A stretch of DNA of 64,000 nt from Pyropia haitanensis. Lineage: Eukaryota > Rhodophyta > Bangiophyceae > Bangiales > Bangiaceae. The position numbers were made by a program, and so were the translations under genes. Location: contig SDUX01000002.1 in assembly GCA_008729055.1 (NCBI GenBank), forward strand, positions 4,057,874 to 4,121,873. Direction: 5' to 3'. Shown here one piece after another: positions 1 to 9,318 of the stretch (positions are counted from its first letter, which is position 1; the number at the start of each line of letters is the position of its first letter). The notes below the pieces were generated by a model. The model searched no databases, was not told the DNA's origin, and worked only from the letters and a program-made list of their open reading frames with translations.

Positions 1-1
1 C

Positions 2-154
2 GCTGCCGCCGCCGCGGCGGTGGCCACCAAGGAGGGAGCTGGCGCCGCGGCGGGCGCGGGGGTGGCGGCGGAGCTGGCCAGCTCCCTCGGCGCGCACATG
101 GGGCGGTTTGGCAGCCGTCTGTTTGAGACGGCCCTGTTCAGGGGGGGGAGCTGA
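2..154 (+). CDS. 3' end of an unidentified protein-coding gene
   Basis: An open frame enters from the left window edge in phase at base 2 and stops at TGA 152-154. The visible 50 residues begin with an Ala/Gly-rich stretch and end in an amphipathic tail (GRFGSRLFETALFRGGS). Codon usage is GC-rich like the neighbours. No domain is recognisable and the N-terminal part lies outside the window. It converges on the NADAR gene, with about 310 bp between the two stops. That it is a real C-terminus is inferred from the clean stop and the mixed composition of the last 30 residues. Confidence 0.45.
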   Translation, partial: AAAAAAVATKEGAGAAAGAGVAAELASSLGAHMGRFGSRLFETALFRGGS

Positions 155-467
155 CGGCTGCTGTCTTGGACCATTCTAAGGGGGGGGGGGATGGCGGCGT
201 GGCCGAGCGTGTGCGTGTTCAGTATGACTGGGTACCCAGTCTGGCACTAGGGTTCACGTCGTGCTGGTCAGGCCGGCCGTGTGTAGTGTGGGGCCCTGCG
301 GTGTGACGTTCTGTCTGGGGATAACAGGAGCGGAAGGCTGGGTGCTGGTCAACTGCTCGCTGCCTGCGCGTGGTGGCCAGTTCCCACTCTTGCAAGAAGA
401 AAGACGGGGTCCGCTGCTTGCTTCCAGCGATAGACCCCCTCCACCAGCAAGCCTCCGACGCTCTCTT

Positions 468-1226
468 CTATGTGGCGGCCCCCTGTTGAGCGGCCCCCGC
501 CACCTCCTCAGCCCCCGTGTCTGGCTGTCCGGGCGGTTGCGCTGCCAGCACCGCCCGCACCCGCTCCAGCGCCTCCCCCAACAGGTTCTGCCCCCGCCAC
601 TTGGACGGGTCCTCCGCGTCTGGGTTGCCAATGCCGAGGCCCACCCCCCACACCCGGTCCCGCGGGGCGGCCTCGACCAGCCGCCGGGACGCCGGCAGAG
701 TGTCGAGCAGCGCGGTGGCGCGCTCGGGGGCAGACGAGTAGGCGAACTTGGCGAGGCACGTCACAAACGCCACCTCCCGCTTCTCCGCGTCCCACGTGGC
801 TTGGTCAAAGCCCGCCACCGCCCGGCCGGCGCGCTTGGCCGCCGCCGGACTCAAGTCGGGGGAGCGGAGGAGCGCGTCGAGGCTGGCGGCGTCGGCAAAG
901 ACCGCCGCCTTGGCCGCCATCAGGTACTGCTCGGCGTGGCCAAACCGGACGGCCTCGTGGGACGGGTCGGTGGCGGCGGCGAGGAGCGCCGCCACGGGCG
1001 TGCCCGCGGGCGCCTCGGCGGTGGGCCGTCGGCCGGCTGCCGCCGCCCCCGCGGGCCGGGCCGCGAGGGGGAGGTACGGCCGCGCGACGAACGAAGCGGG
1101 ATGAAAATTGGAAAAGAGGGAGGCGGCGCTGAAAAAGAGCACCGCCCGCTCCGTCACGCGGGTGTGTATGGGCGGGCCGCCGCGGCGGGCGGCGCGGCCA
1201 GGCTTGGCCACCCGCGACCGGCGCAT
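468..1226 (-). CDS. NADAR/YbiA-like N-glycosidase
   Basis: A complete 252-residue frame, ATG at 1226 and TAG at 468-470. From about residue 28 it follows the NADAR (DUF1768, YbiA) fold along its length: a start motif (LFFSAASLFSNFHPASF), a central GHAEQYLMAAKAAVFAD block, AKRAGRAVAGFDQATWDAEK, and the C-terminal WGVGLGIGN...GQNLLGEALERVR block. The length matches the family plus a short basic leader. Known YbiA enzymes cleave the N-glycosidic bond of reactive 5-aminoimidazole riboflavin intermediates, and other NADAR members act on ADP-ribosylated substrates; the substrate here is unknown. It is a single uninterrupted exon, among the few conserved genes here without a frameshift. Its 5' side faces the left end of the large transposon, about 150 bp away, so the insertion lies in its promoter region. 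Confidence 0.85.
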   Translation of the reverse strand: MRRSRVAKPGRAARRGGPPIHTRVTERAVLFFSAASLFSNFHPASFVARPYLPLAARPAGAAAAGRRPTAEAPAGTPVAALLAAATDPSHEAVRFGHAEQYLMAAKAAVFADAASLDALLRSPDLSPAAAKRAGRAVAGFDQATWDAEKREVAFVTCLAKFAYSSAPERATALLDTLPASRRLVEAAPRDRVWGVGLGIGNPDAEDPSKWRGQNLLGEALERVRAVLAAQPPGQPDTGAEEVAGAAQQGAAT

Positions 1227-1368
1227 GGTTGCCTCGCCAGCCGGGTCGGCGTGCGTTGCCGAGTAGGGCGGTGCTGCCGACAGAAGAGGGAGGATGGGCG
1301 GGGGAGGGTGGCGTGATGCTCTCCAGCCACCGTCGGCACTGCGAGGAGAACGGGCGCGGGAAGGTGGT

Positions 1369-1377
1369 GGGTTCGGC
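1369..1377. repeat. Putative target-site duplication left of transposon copy 1
   Basis: The nonamer GGGTTCGGC sits immediately outside the left inverted repeat of copy 1. The same nonamer sits at 47100-47108, outside the right end of copy 2, at the same distance from the matching inverted-repeat motif. Zisupton-type KDZ elements are reported to make 8-bp duplications. The sequence right of copy 1 (GGACCCGC from about 15466) does not match. Confidence 0.5.
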
Positions 1378-1427
1378 GAGTTAGGAATTTACCAGATCAG
1401 GTATCACACGAATGTGTGTGAACCCTG
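1378..1427. repeat. Left terminal inverted repeat, copy 1
   Basis: The inner block CAGGTATCACACG (1398-1410) and TGTGAACCCTG (ending 1427) match the reverse complement of the right end at 47048-47079. The outer AGGAAT (1383-1388) also has its partner at the same spacing. The inner CAGGTATCAC additionally pairs with GTGATACCTG at 1432-1441, so this end alone could form a hairpin. Confidence 0.6.
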
Positions 1428-1440
1428 CTCCGTGATACCT

Positions 1441-1499
1441 GGGGGGGGGGGGTGGGGGGGGGGGTGGGGGGGGCGGGGGGGGGGCGTGCGGGGGGGGGG
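1441..1499. repeat. Poly-G tract with quadruplex potential
   Basis: About 59 bases made almost wholly of G in runs of 7-11 broken by single T or C, just inside the left inverted repeat. The purine strand satisfies the four-run G-quadruplex pattern. Run lengths are likely to be unreliable in the assembly. Confidence 0.8.
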
Positions 1500-2150
1500 T
1501 TGACCAATCGCGTGGCACCACGCGGCCTGCTCGTGAATAGATCTCCCGGGCCGCTTTGCTGTTCATCCTTGACAGCGTCGGACGCTTCATCCTTGACTGT
1601 GTGTCTGGATGCACTTCAATCGTGTACGACTCCATGTCATTCTCGGAGATTGGGGCCCGCTACGCCGCCGCCACCGTCCTTGCGCCCGCCCACCTTGTGC
1701 AATGGCGTGGCACTCATGACCGCGCCGACCACCGCCTCGTCCACCCCTTCTGTCGCCGCTTCCGCAGCACACTCTCACCCTGCGTACTTCCCGCCCTCCC
1801 TCCCCCCGGTTGCTTTTTTCTCCTGGACTTCTCCTCAACGACTTCCTGTCGTTCCTGGCTGTGTGACGCGACTTGAAGCACGAGCCTGACAAGGCGCTTG
1901 CCGCGCGGTATGTCTCTTCCCTGTCTTTCTTTTTCAGCTGTACGTGCCCTTTGTCGAGGAAACGTGGCTCGCCCTCGGTATTCTAGTTGGAACCCTTCGT
2001 GCTTCTAAGGGTGCCCGTGCCATTCGGTGCGCGGCAGCGAGGTGCTGACAATGGTCTACCTGCGGTTTTGCATCTGCGTACTCGTCTCGTTTGCCGCGTC
2101 GTGTTTGACTGCTGCTCCACCGTGCCGTGTCTAGTCGCTGCGTGCGTACC
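1500..2150. other. Leader region of the transposon; no secure gene
   Basis: No ORF here is convincing. A polypyrimidine tract followed by CAG around 1925-1937 looks like a splice acceptor on the plus strand, and the short frame after it (beginning LYVPFVEETWLALGILVG) has protein-like composition. A donor-like GTATGT lies upstream near 1910, but the frames on the two sides do not join without a stop. It may be an untranslated first exon or a decayed exon of the downstream plus-strand gene. In copy 2 this stretch falls in the N gap. Confidence 0.3.
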
Positions 2151-4418
2151 ATGCCTAGCTTGGCTGACAACGCGCAGCTTAAGGAGTACGTCCTGTTCCT
2201 CGAGTCCCTCGGCATTGTCGACGGGGAGGTGGTGTCGTTTTTGGCTCCTTTGCTACGTGACCTGTACAGGACGGCTGCCAAGTTGGACAAGTACCTGGAG
2301 CCGCATGGCGCGGCTTTCCACTCGGCAATCAGCCGGCTGCAAACGACGGACAACCCGATGGACATCCCAACGCACTGCTGGATTCGTGTCGTTGACCGTC
2401 TGGGCTTCTTCACTGACCACGACGCGCACGCGCAGCGAATTGTCAACATTGGCCTCTCCTTTGCGTACCGCCACAAGCAGGTCGATGCTCTGGCCGGCAT
2501 CAACGCGCTCGCGCTCAACCAGGACAACGCCTCATCAGGACGGGAACGTGGCGATGGACATCCACGCGGGGACACAACGGCTGCTGCTGGCAAGGGTGTT
2601 GGCGCTCGTGGTCCTGATGTTAATGGTGCGGCGCCTGACTGCACAACGCCTGCTGCCACGGCTGAAGGGGAAAGTATTCCAGTTGGCGGGGCGGTGCTCT
2701 CGACGCGCGGGGCTCCTGTACGTGAAAGCGCAGGAGACGGCAACGGAGAAGCGGGCCGAGATCCGCCTGACAGCGGCACCGTGGTCGCGAACCAGAGCCA
2801 AGGCGCTGATCTGCCACCGACCCCGCCACCTGGTACCTCCGGCGCTGCAGGACGCGGCATGGTGGACGCGCAAGTTCCACGTGGCGGCATGGTGATAGCC
2901 AGCCGAGTCACTGCCAAGGTGAGTGACGACGAGCAAGATGCTTCTGAAAGGGGATTGGACGATGGTGATGGACGTGGTCTCGTCAAGAATGTACACGACG
3001 AACAGCCCACTGTGGTGCCCACACCGGACGCTGTCGAGTGCGTCTCCTTTGTGCTTCGTACCGTTTTGGAGCGGACGGACGCCATCGATGTTTTACGTCA
3101 TCTGCTCGCGGACAGCCTGCTGTGCTTAGTGCGCAAGCGGCGTCAAGAAGGCTTCAAGTTCAACGAAAAGACGAAGAATGGGCGGCCGAGGACCGACTGG
3201 ACGGACGTGCACGACTTGACGGACTTGTGGTGGCCCATGTGGGTGGCAAGACAGGGCTCCAGCGACTGCCTTCCTGAGCTAGGCACGGTGGCGTCCGTGG
3301 CCAACCCCACTCGGCGAGCGCTCACTTCTCGCTGGTGTTTGCTGGTAAATATGGACGCCGTGAACCCCATCGTCGAGCAGATGCAGTGCCAGTCGCGCTA
3401 CTTCCTCAAGAGCACGCTTCCCCCAGCAGAAACGGTCATCAGACTGTTTGGTAAGAAGAAGCTACGCATGACGGTTGTCGTCGCATGCATGTTGCTTTTG
3501 GCGACCAAAGAGCACGGCTACGGCGCCCTTCTGCAGGGGCTTGCTTCTACTGGCCGCGCGTCCAAGTACCAGTTGGCGGCTTCACCGACGAAGGCAACGC
3601 GTCACGAGTTTCTTGCAGCAGGGCTGCTCTTAAGCACGGAAGCGCCACGTCCTCCCACGTCATCCACCCGGAGCCCCCCTAACGAGCCAGAAAGTGGCAC
3701 GTTGGCAAGAGATGCGGAAATGGAGAAGCAGTACGCCGATATGGACACCCAACTTGCCGTCGAGGCTGCGGCAGCAGCGGCAGACAGAAGGGCCCACCGA
3801 ATGAGAGTGCGGCGCGCTTCCAGTCTACGTGCGGGCCGTCCCGGTGCTGAGGCGCTGCCCTTAAGCGCCTCGGCTCTTGCTGCTGCCGTACAATCCTCTC
3901 TTCCCCCATCCTCGTCTGCGACTGAGGCGCCGCCTGACGCCAAGCGCGCTCGCTTTATGCAAGTGCTCCCGCTTGACGAGGTCGACATGCAGGCATCGGC
4001 TCCATTGCCGGCTAAAAACGCGGTCACTGCATCGATGCCGACGCATGTACATGCCTCTTCGGCAGTCGGCTCTGCCAGTGTGTCGACTGCTGGCGCGTTA
4101 TCCCCGGCTGCGGTGGAGCACGGGCCAGCGGCGGCACGAGACTCCTTGGCGTTGACAGGTGGCACTGGAGCATCTTCGGCCGGTGGAAATCACGGTCCTC
4201 CTGGGCCGCTAGTTGCAGTGTTCCCTGCTTCTGCCCCCTCTCACCCTATTCAGGAACATGCCAACGTAGACGAAGGGACGGCCGGCAACGGTGAAGCAAA
4301 AGAGCGGGGCGCGGACAAGCAACTGATGGACAATGCTTATATGGACGTGGACAACTTTGACCGTAGCGCGCGCGTGTCTGATGCTGTACAACCATCACTT
4401 TGTAGCAATGAAGAGTAA
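2151..4418 (+). CDS. Transposon ORF1, unknown function
   Basis: A 755-residue frame starting at the ATG in an ACC-ATG-CC context (2151), which is better placed than the in-frame GTG codons upstream; stop at 4416-4418. No family is recognised. Residues 1 to about 130 are compact and leucine-rich (starting MPSLADNAQLKEYVLFLESL). Residues 130-290 are low-complexity Gly/Ala/Asp. Residues 290-480 form a second globular region with conserved-looking Trp residues (TDLWWPMWVARQG) and a basic stretch (FGKKKLRMTVVV). The tail is Ala/Ser-rich and acidic. It converges on the helicase gene with about 106 bp between the stops, and the same pairing occurs in copy 2. By position it is an accessory protein of the element; a role in DNA binding or end recognition would be a guess. 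Confidence 0.65.
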   Translation: MPSLADNAQLKEYVLFLESLGIVDGEVVSFLAPLLRDLYRTAAKLDKYLEPHGAAFHSAISRLQTTDNPMDIPTHCWIRVVDRLGFFTDHDAHAQRIVNIGLSFAYRHKQVDALAGINALALNQDNASSGRERGDGHPRGDTTAAAGKGVGARGPDVNGAAPDCTTPAATAEGESIPVGGAVLSTRGAPVRESAGDGNGEAGRDPPDSGTVVANQSQGADLPPTPPPGTSGAAGRGMVDAQVPRGGMVIASRVTAKVSDDEQDASERGLDDGDGRGLVKNVHDEQPTVVPTPDAVECVSFVLRTVLERTDAIDVLRHLLADSLLCLVRKRRQEGFKFNEKTKNGRPRTDWTDVHDLTDLWWPMWVARQGSSDCLPELGTVASVANPTRRALTSRWCLLVNMDAVNPIVEQMQCQSRYFLKSTLPPAETVIRLFGKKKLRMTVVVACMLLLATKEHGYGALLQGLASTGRASKYQLAASPTKATRHEFLAAGLLLSTEAPRPPTSSTRSPPNEPESGTLARDAEMEKQYADMDTQLAVEAAAAAADRRAHRMRVRRASSLRAGRPGAEALPLSASALAAAVQSSLPPSSSATEAPPDAKRARFMQVLPLDEVDMQASAPLPAKNAVTASMPTHVHASSAVGSASVSTAGALSPAAVEHGPAAARDSLALTGGTGASSAGGNHGPPGPLVAVFPASAPSHPIQEHANVDEGTAGNGEAKERGADKQLMDNAYMDVDNFDRSARVSDAVQPSLCSNEE

Positions 4419-4524
4419 TATAAGCATGGCATACGGCCGGTTGAGCGCGCGACGGCATGGAAGACGCCGATCGGTGGCGAGTGACATGGTGTGACTCAAG
4501 TCTTGAACAATAGTAACTCTAACG

Positions 4525-7446
4525 CTACAACCGATCCCACGTGCGATACATCTCAAGAGCAAGTGGAGCAGCGTACACGCGGGAAGGACAAAATGACTTC
4601 ACGTACAGGTTCTGCTTCTTGCAAACGCGGCTCATAGCCGAGAGAACCATCCCAGGCCCAAACGCCCTGGCCAGATCAACCACCACCTCAGACAAAGTCA
4701 GGCTTTGTGACATGTGCACGGTGGCGGCCCAACCCAGCACGAAGGGCACTTGCGTGCGCACCGCAAGCATGCCGGGCTTCGACAGGATGCGTGCCGTGAA
4801 GTCAACCGCTGGGCACTCCACCTCTATCCACGTGTCGCCAGCGTCGTGCACTCCCAGGCCTTGCACGCACACACCAAGGGGAAGGGGGTTGTTTTCGAAC
4901 CGCACGACAGGTGTGCCGCACGGTAGGTACGACGTGATCGTGCCCACGCTGCCGTGGCAGAGACCCAGCACGCGCCGACGGTTGTCCAAAAGCATGACGC
5001 GAGCATGCAGCGAGTGGGAGACTGAAGGAGGAGCTACGCAATCCACCAATGCAGCTCTTTTTGTCGCCGCCGTCACCATCACCGCCACATCGATGTGCAG
5101 GTTCGGGTCCCGGTTGGGGTCCAGACGTGTGGAGTCGGTTGCCATTGAAGTCCTCACCCCGTCCTCGCCGCCCAGCCGGAAAAGGCACGACCGATTGTGA
5201 GAGGTAACGTCCTCCAGGCGCGGCATCAGGTGCAGCACCTTGTCTTGCACGGCCTCGTACTCCCGGCCACCAACCTGCCGCTCCTTCATCACGGCGAGAA
5301 CAGTGGGGGAGCAGACGCCGACGCGAACATCTTGCACGGCTTGGACCAGGTCCGGCTCTTCCTGCCGGTGCACAACCGACAGCTCCAAAAAGTTGTTGCC
5401 TATAAAGGCGGGCCAGCACTTGGCCTTGAATGCAACAGTGCCCTCCACTGGCATGAGCTGCAAGAAGTCCCCGAACAGGAACCATAAAACCGCCGGGGAC
5501 GACGCCGGGCGCGCATGCACCATGAGCTCATACATGACGTCCAGCTTCTCCGCGCTGACCAAGGAAATCTCGTCCAGAAGCACGACGCGGGTCCGCAACA
5601 GCCGCTTCTTGATGGGACCGAACCGTGCGGTCCGCAAAAGACGTGCGGCCTCCGCGGCAGGGTCCGCTCCGGCGGCATCGTACCCCCTCTCAAACCCGAA
5701 GAAAGAGTGGCAGGTCATTCCACCTGCTGTCTTAGCCGCAGTGCCTGTCGGGGCGACGACAACAACAGCGCCCGCGCCAAGTCGAGCAGACATAAACGCG
5801 TGAAAGCGCTTCAACAGCGTCGACTTGCCCGTCCCCGGACCACCCGACACAAGAGCACTCCTGCGGCGAGCCCAGAGCTTCGCGCACACGCCGTCCCAAT
5901 CGCCGTTGGCAGCTAGCCGGCCGATGGCCCGGGGCTCGCTGACGACTCCGTCCACGTCGGGGCTGCTCGCATCGTTCAAGCTGCACTGAGGAGTCTCCGC
6001 GGGGGACGCCTGGGCAGGTGTCACAGCCGTCACAGCAAGAGATGACGCACAGGAGGGCACTACCGAGGATGTACCAGTCGGCGCGGTGGTGTGGGACTTG
6101 GCCGAGAGATGATCGACAACGCAAGTGCCCCCACGCATGACCTTGGAAGACGACAATGGCCCTGCAGTCATCACGCCAGCCGACGCGTTCGCAGGTGCCG
6201 CGGATCCCGATTGTCTTGCCGTGTCCGCCTTCGCGCACGCGTCGAGCAGGTCCTGCTGCTCCCAAACAGCGCGGGAATGGGCCATCGACTTCTTGATCTC
6301 CGCCATGCTCAATATGCCGTGGTACGGCTCCTTCGCGCTAAAGCGAGGATTCAAAAGACCAGACGGCTCGTCGCCAACGGTGGGATGAGGCCTTGAGCGC
6401 TTGCGCCCCGAGGAAGACAGCTCAGCTGAAGCAGTCGGAGACGCCAAAGTGGGCGACCCCGGCGTCACAGGCAATGAACGAACGACCGGCGTGCTCACAT
6501 TGTCACTGCCCATAAACGCATCGAGTCCGTACAGCGACGAAACAACACGCTTGCGCAGGGGACGAAATGTCAAGCTCCCGACGGCCGGAGAGCTGCCGTC
6601 AACAGCTGCCCAGCCTTCCACTCGTCCACTTTTGCCCCTGGTTGCCTCAGCACGGAAAGTCCTCCGCCAAGGTACGTCGCCAGTGCTCGTGTGACGGCTG
6701 TGGGAGAGCCGTGTGGTCGTGCCCCGTGCGGTCGGAGCCTGACGCGCACCACAAACAGCGGCCGGGGTAGTGGAAGTCGCGGACGCCCAGGAAACGCCAG
6801 GCAGGCTTCCCAGGTCCCCGACATGTACATGCGTGTCGAGGTTGGAGACGACAGGAGCACGTGCCTCCACAGCTGCGTCGGGTTCTTGAAGGGGTGCGAC
6901 TGGGGCTCCTCCGGCAGAGAGGGGATCCGCCTGAATGTCACCACCTACTGAGAGGCCATCAGCAGGAGCGGCGGCGTCAACGACGTCCAGCAGCGAGCGC
7001 GCGATGTCGCTGCCCAGCCAGGACCACGCTTCTTGGTCTGTATAGAAGCGTCCGATGACACAGGTGCCGACGGCAGGGTTGGCGATCAGTGACAGCGCCA
7101 ACCTCACGCCCGCACGGTCGAGCTGCACGCACGACCGGGAAGACATCGTCAACGTTGCCAACCACGTCAGCTCGGGCCCACAGCCGACCGATGAGCTCGT
7201 CGCGATGCCCTTGTCTCCGTCAATCAGCGCCGCCGCACGCCAGGGGTCCGTCAACCAGCAGACCGCGTCAGCTTGCAACGAAAAGCACTGGGTCGCAAAG
7301 CAGTGACCTCTGACAGACTCCAACAGCCGGTCAGCGATGCTGTCCACGTCAGACGCAGCGTGGATGATGGAGGCATGGGCCGAGATGAAGCCGATGTAGC
7401 CGGTGCCTGCCGGGGCAGCCGAGTCAGACTTGGGTCGCGAACCCAT
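4525..7446 (-). CDS. PIF1-type DNA helicase encoded by the transposon, copy 1 (intact)
   Basis: The chosen start is the ATG at 7446 (MGSRPKSDSAAPAG), giving 973 residues. The frame stays open upstream to 7815, but the two copies diverge there by a frame-changing indel while everything downstream of 7446 was read as protein in both. The N-terminal half is poorly conserved. The C-terminal half has the SF1B helicase set: Walker A GGPGTGKS near residue 533, motif Ia VVAPTGTAA, Walker B VVLLDEIS, motif III LFGDFLQL, then LSVVHRQEE, and motifs V-VI in LGWAATVHMSQSLTL and MVLSAMSRVC. PIF1-like proteins unwind DNA 5' to 3'. No HUH replication-initiator domain is fused to it, which argues against a Helitron. 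It lies between ORF1 and the transposase. Confidence 0.85.
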   Translation of the reverse strand: MGSRPKSDSAAPAGTGYIGFISAHASIIHAASDVDSIADRLLESVRGHCFATQCFSLQADAVCWLTDPWRAAALIDGDKGIATSSSVGCGPELTWLATLTMSSRSCVQLDRAGVRLALSLIANPAVGTCVIGRFYTDQEAWSWLGSDIARSLLDVVDAAAPADGLSVGGDIQADPLSAGGAPVAPLQEPDAAVEARAPVVSNLDTHVHVGDLGSLPGVSWASATSTTPAAVCGARQAPTARGTTTRLSHSRHTSTGDVPWRRTFRAEATRGKSGRVEGWAAVDGSSPAVGSLTFRPLRKRVVSSLYGLDAFMGSDNVSTPVVRSLPVTPGSPTLASPTASAELSSSGRKRSRPHPTVGDEPSGLLNPRFSAKEPYHGILSMAEIKKSMAHSRAVWEQQDLLDACAKADTARQSGSAAPANASAGVMTAGPLSSSKVMRGGTCVVDHLSAKSHTTAPTGTSSVVPSCASSLAVTAVTPAQASPAETPQCSLNDASSPDVDGVVSEPRAIGRLAANGDWDGVCAKLWARRRSALVSGGPGTGKSTLLKRFHAFMSARLGAGAVVVVAPTGTAAKTAGGMTCHSFFGFERGYDAAGADPAAEAARLLRTARFGPIKKRLLRTRVVLLDEISLVSAEKLDVMYELMVHARPASSPAVLWFLFGDFLQLMPVEGTVAFKAKCWPAFIGNNFLELSVVHRQEEPDLVQAVQDVRVGVCSPTVLAVMKERQVGGREYEAVQDKVLHLMPRLEDVTSHNRSCLFRLGGEDGVRTSMATDSTRLDPNRDPNLHIDVAVMVTAATKRAALVDCVAPPSVSHSLHARVMLLDNRRRVLGLCHGSVGTITSYLPCGTPVVRFENNPLPLGVCVQGLGVHDAGDTWIEVECPAVDFTARILSKPGMLAVRTQVPFVLGWAATVHMSQSLTLSEVVVDLARAFGPGMVLSAMSRVCKKQNLYVKSFCPSRVYAAPLALEMYRTWDRL

Positions 7447-7859
7447 CCCGTGAAACGGTCGCGGCAGCCGACCAGGATACAGATCACCGAAATGGGCGCT
7501 CCGAACAACACTGGCAAAGAGATGAAAAGAGTGCGGGGAGGAGGGGTTCGAAAGCAGCAAAGGGATGTAGGTGGGAGGAGGAGAGAGGCGGGAGGAGGAG
7601 GGCACGGGACCGACCCTGCAGTATAACCGTCCGAGACAAGCGTCAAGGCTCGATATGCCCACGTCTTGAGATGGGTCGGTACAGTGGACAACCGGTCTCG
7701 TGAGGGGCCACGTTCCATTCAGGCGGGCTCGAAAAGTGCGGGATGGCGGGTCGTGCGGCAGTGTCCGTTTGTTCATAATTTTAGGCGTCAGAATTTTATC
7801 ATACCAGGGTGCCACAAGCCGAGTAAGTACACACTGCTAATCACCAGCGGGCCTTAATT

Positions 7860-9318
7860 CCATCCGACTTTAGCTGGGGCGGCTGTTCCTCGGCACGCCT
7901 ACGGGCTAGCCGCCGTGCACATGGGTAGTATGCCGTACGCTCTGAACCGGCTGGCCTCGGCTTCGTTCGCGAACATCGCTGTCTTTTTGGAAAATAGCAC
8001 CTCGCATGGGCGGTGTACAGTCGACCAGAACCAGCAGCTGGCTACGACCGCCGACGCTGTGCCTTCTCAGGCCTAACAATGCTCCGTTGAGTGCAAGTTG
8101 CGACACACTGGTATAGAGGGCGGCGGTCTTTGTCGAAGCCTTTTGCAACAAAAACATATGCACTGGCTGGAAAGTACGACAGTGTCGTGCAGCAGTGTGA
8201 GATATGTAGGCATGCCCTGCGTGACAAGTCTCCGTATAACCTGAGCAGAACAGCAGACCGGTTTAGTCTCTTTTTCAGCTGTCTCTCTGGTGGCATTCGA
8301 ATCGGGCACGCAGCCGTGGTGGTGCAGAGCGATGGAAGAGTGCCACGAGTGGCACCGCCTGCCGCCAGCGGACGGCGTGTGCACCCGCGGCTCACGGTCG
8401 ACGCCGGCGCCGCAGCCATCCTGGCGGATTGTGGTCTCCCACACCTGCGGAACGGCCACCAGTGGTGGCAACGACTGATGCAGCGTGTGGTGCAGCCTGT
8501 CGTCGCGGACCTGCACGACCCTGCGGCGGCATCCGCTCTACGTCTCCGCGGCTACCGCCCTAACACCCACCGCTCGTACCCGCGCTCACTGCTTCTCGAG
8601 CGTACTGGCAGTTCTTTTGCTGACGGGTGTGACCACCAGAGTTTCCAATGCAGCGGCACGAGTCTCAGCGCATTGTGCTGACTCGCTTTCTGAGACAGGC
8701 GGAAGCTACTGCTACTCACTGGAGACGGACTCCAGCGGACACATGCATGGGGGACCAGGAAGCGCGGCCATGTCCTCAACTCCACTTCGGACCCTAGTTT
8801 CTTTCAGTGGCGAACGCTACTCCACAAGTGCCGCTATGGTGGACATACAGGAGCTGCGGTCGACCTGGCTGACGCACCGCTGTGCTCGACCACACAACCA
8901 CACCCAGTGGTCCACATAATGACGGCAGCTAAAGTGCATGCATTTAGCTTGCGGCTAGAGTTGCATCGCTGTCATGCCCGCACAGTTTTGAAGTAGCATG
9001 CCCGGTATGGTTGTCGTTTGAAATGTGCGCAGCATTCAAAAACAGGCGCTCCGCTGGATGCACTCTGTACCGAGAAGAAAGGACGCACGGCGGGCCTCTG
9101 GAGCATGTGAAGTACACGCAACAAAACCAGCGACCAGGCCAACCCTGTTGCACATGCGGTCACACATAGAGGCTAGCAATATGCGCAAACCAGCTCAACA
9201 AAAAACACTGCATCTCGCGTCACTGTGCCGATCACACTCTCTGTCGCCCCATTGTAACAAGCCCTATCTTTCAAAGTCAACAGCCCCCCCGTTGCCAGCG
9301 ACGCGTGCTAGCCACTGC
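7860..9318. other. Middle region of transposon copy 1 with a weak plus-strand ORF
   Basis: The interval between the 5' end of the helicase gene and the 3' end of the transposase gene. The longest candidate is a plus-strand frame at 8091-8681 (196 residues, starting MQVATHWYRGRRSLSKPFAT) with no recognisable domain. It crosses a good splice acceptor (polypyrimidine tract then CAG near 8280), so the real gene, if any, may be spliced. Copy 2 joins more of it into one 275-residue frame because of one-base differences. Coding status is unresolved. Confidence 0.3.

Noticed and set aside
468..1226. Bacterial contamination suggested by the YbiA-like gene
   Set aside because: NADAR proteins occur in eukaryotes, codon composition matches the rest of the contig, and adjacent genes are spliced.
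1934..3085. 383-residue minus-strand ORF opposite transposon ORF1
   Set aside because: Shadow of ORF1; no domain, and the plus-strand frame has a better start and continues to 4418.
4525..7446. Helitron
   Set aside because: Helitrons fuse a HUH Rep domain to the PIF1 helicase and lack inverted repeats. No Rep motif is seen, and the helicase lies inside shared terminal inverted repeats with a KDZ transposase.
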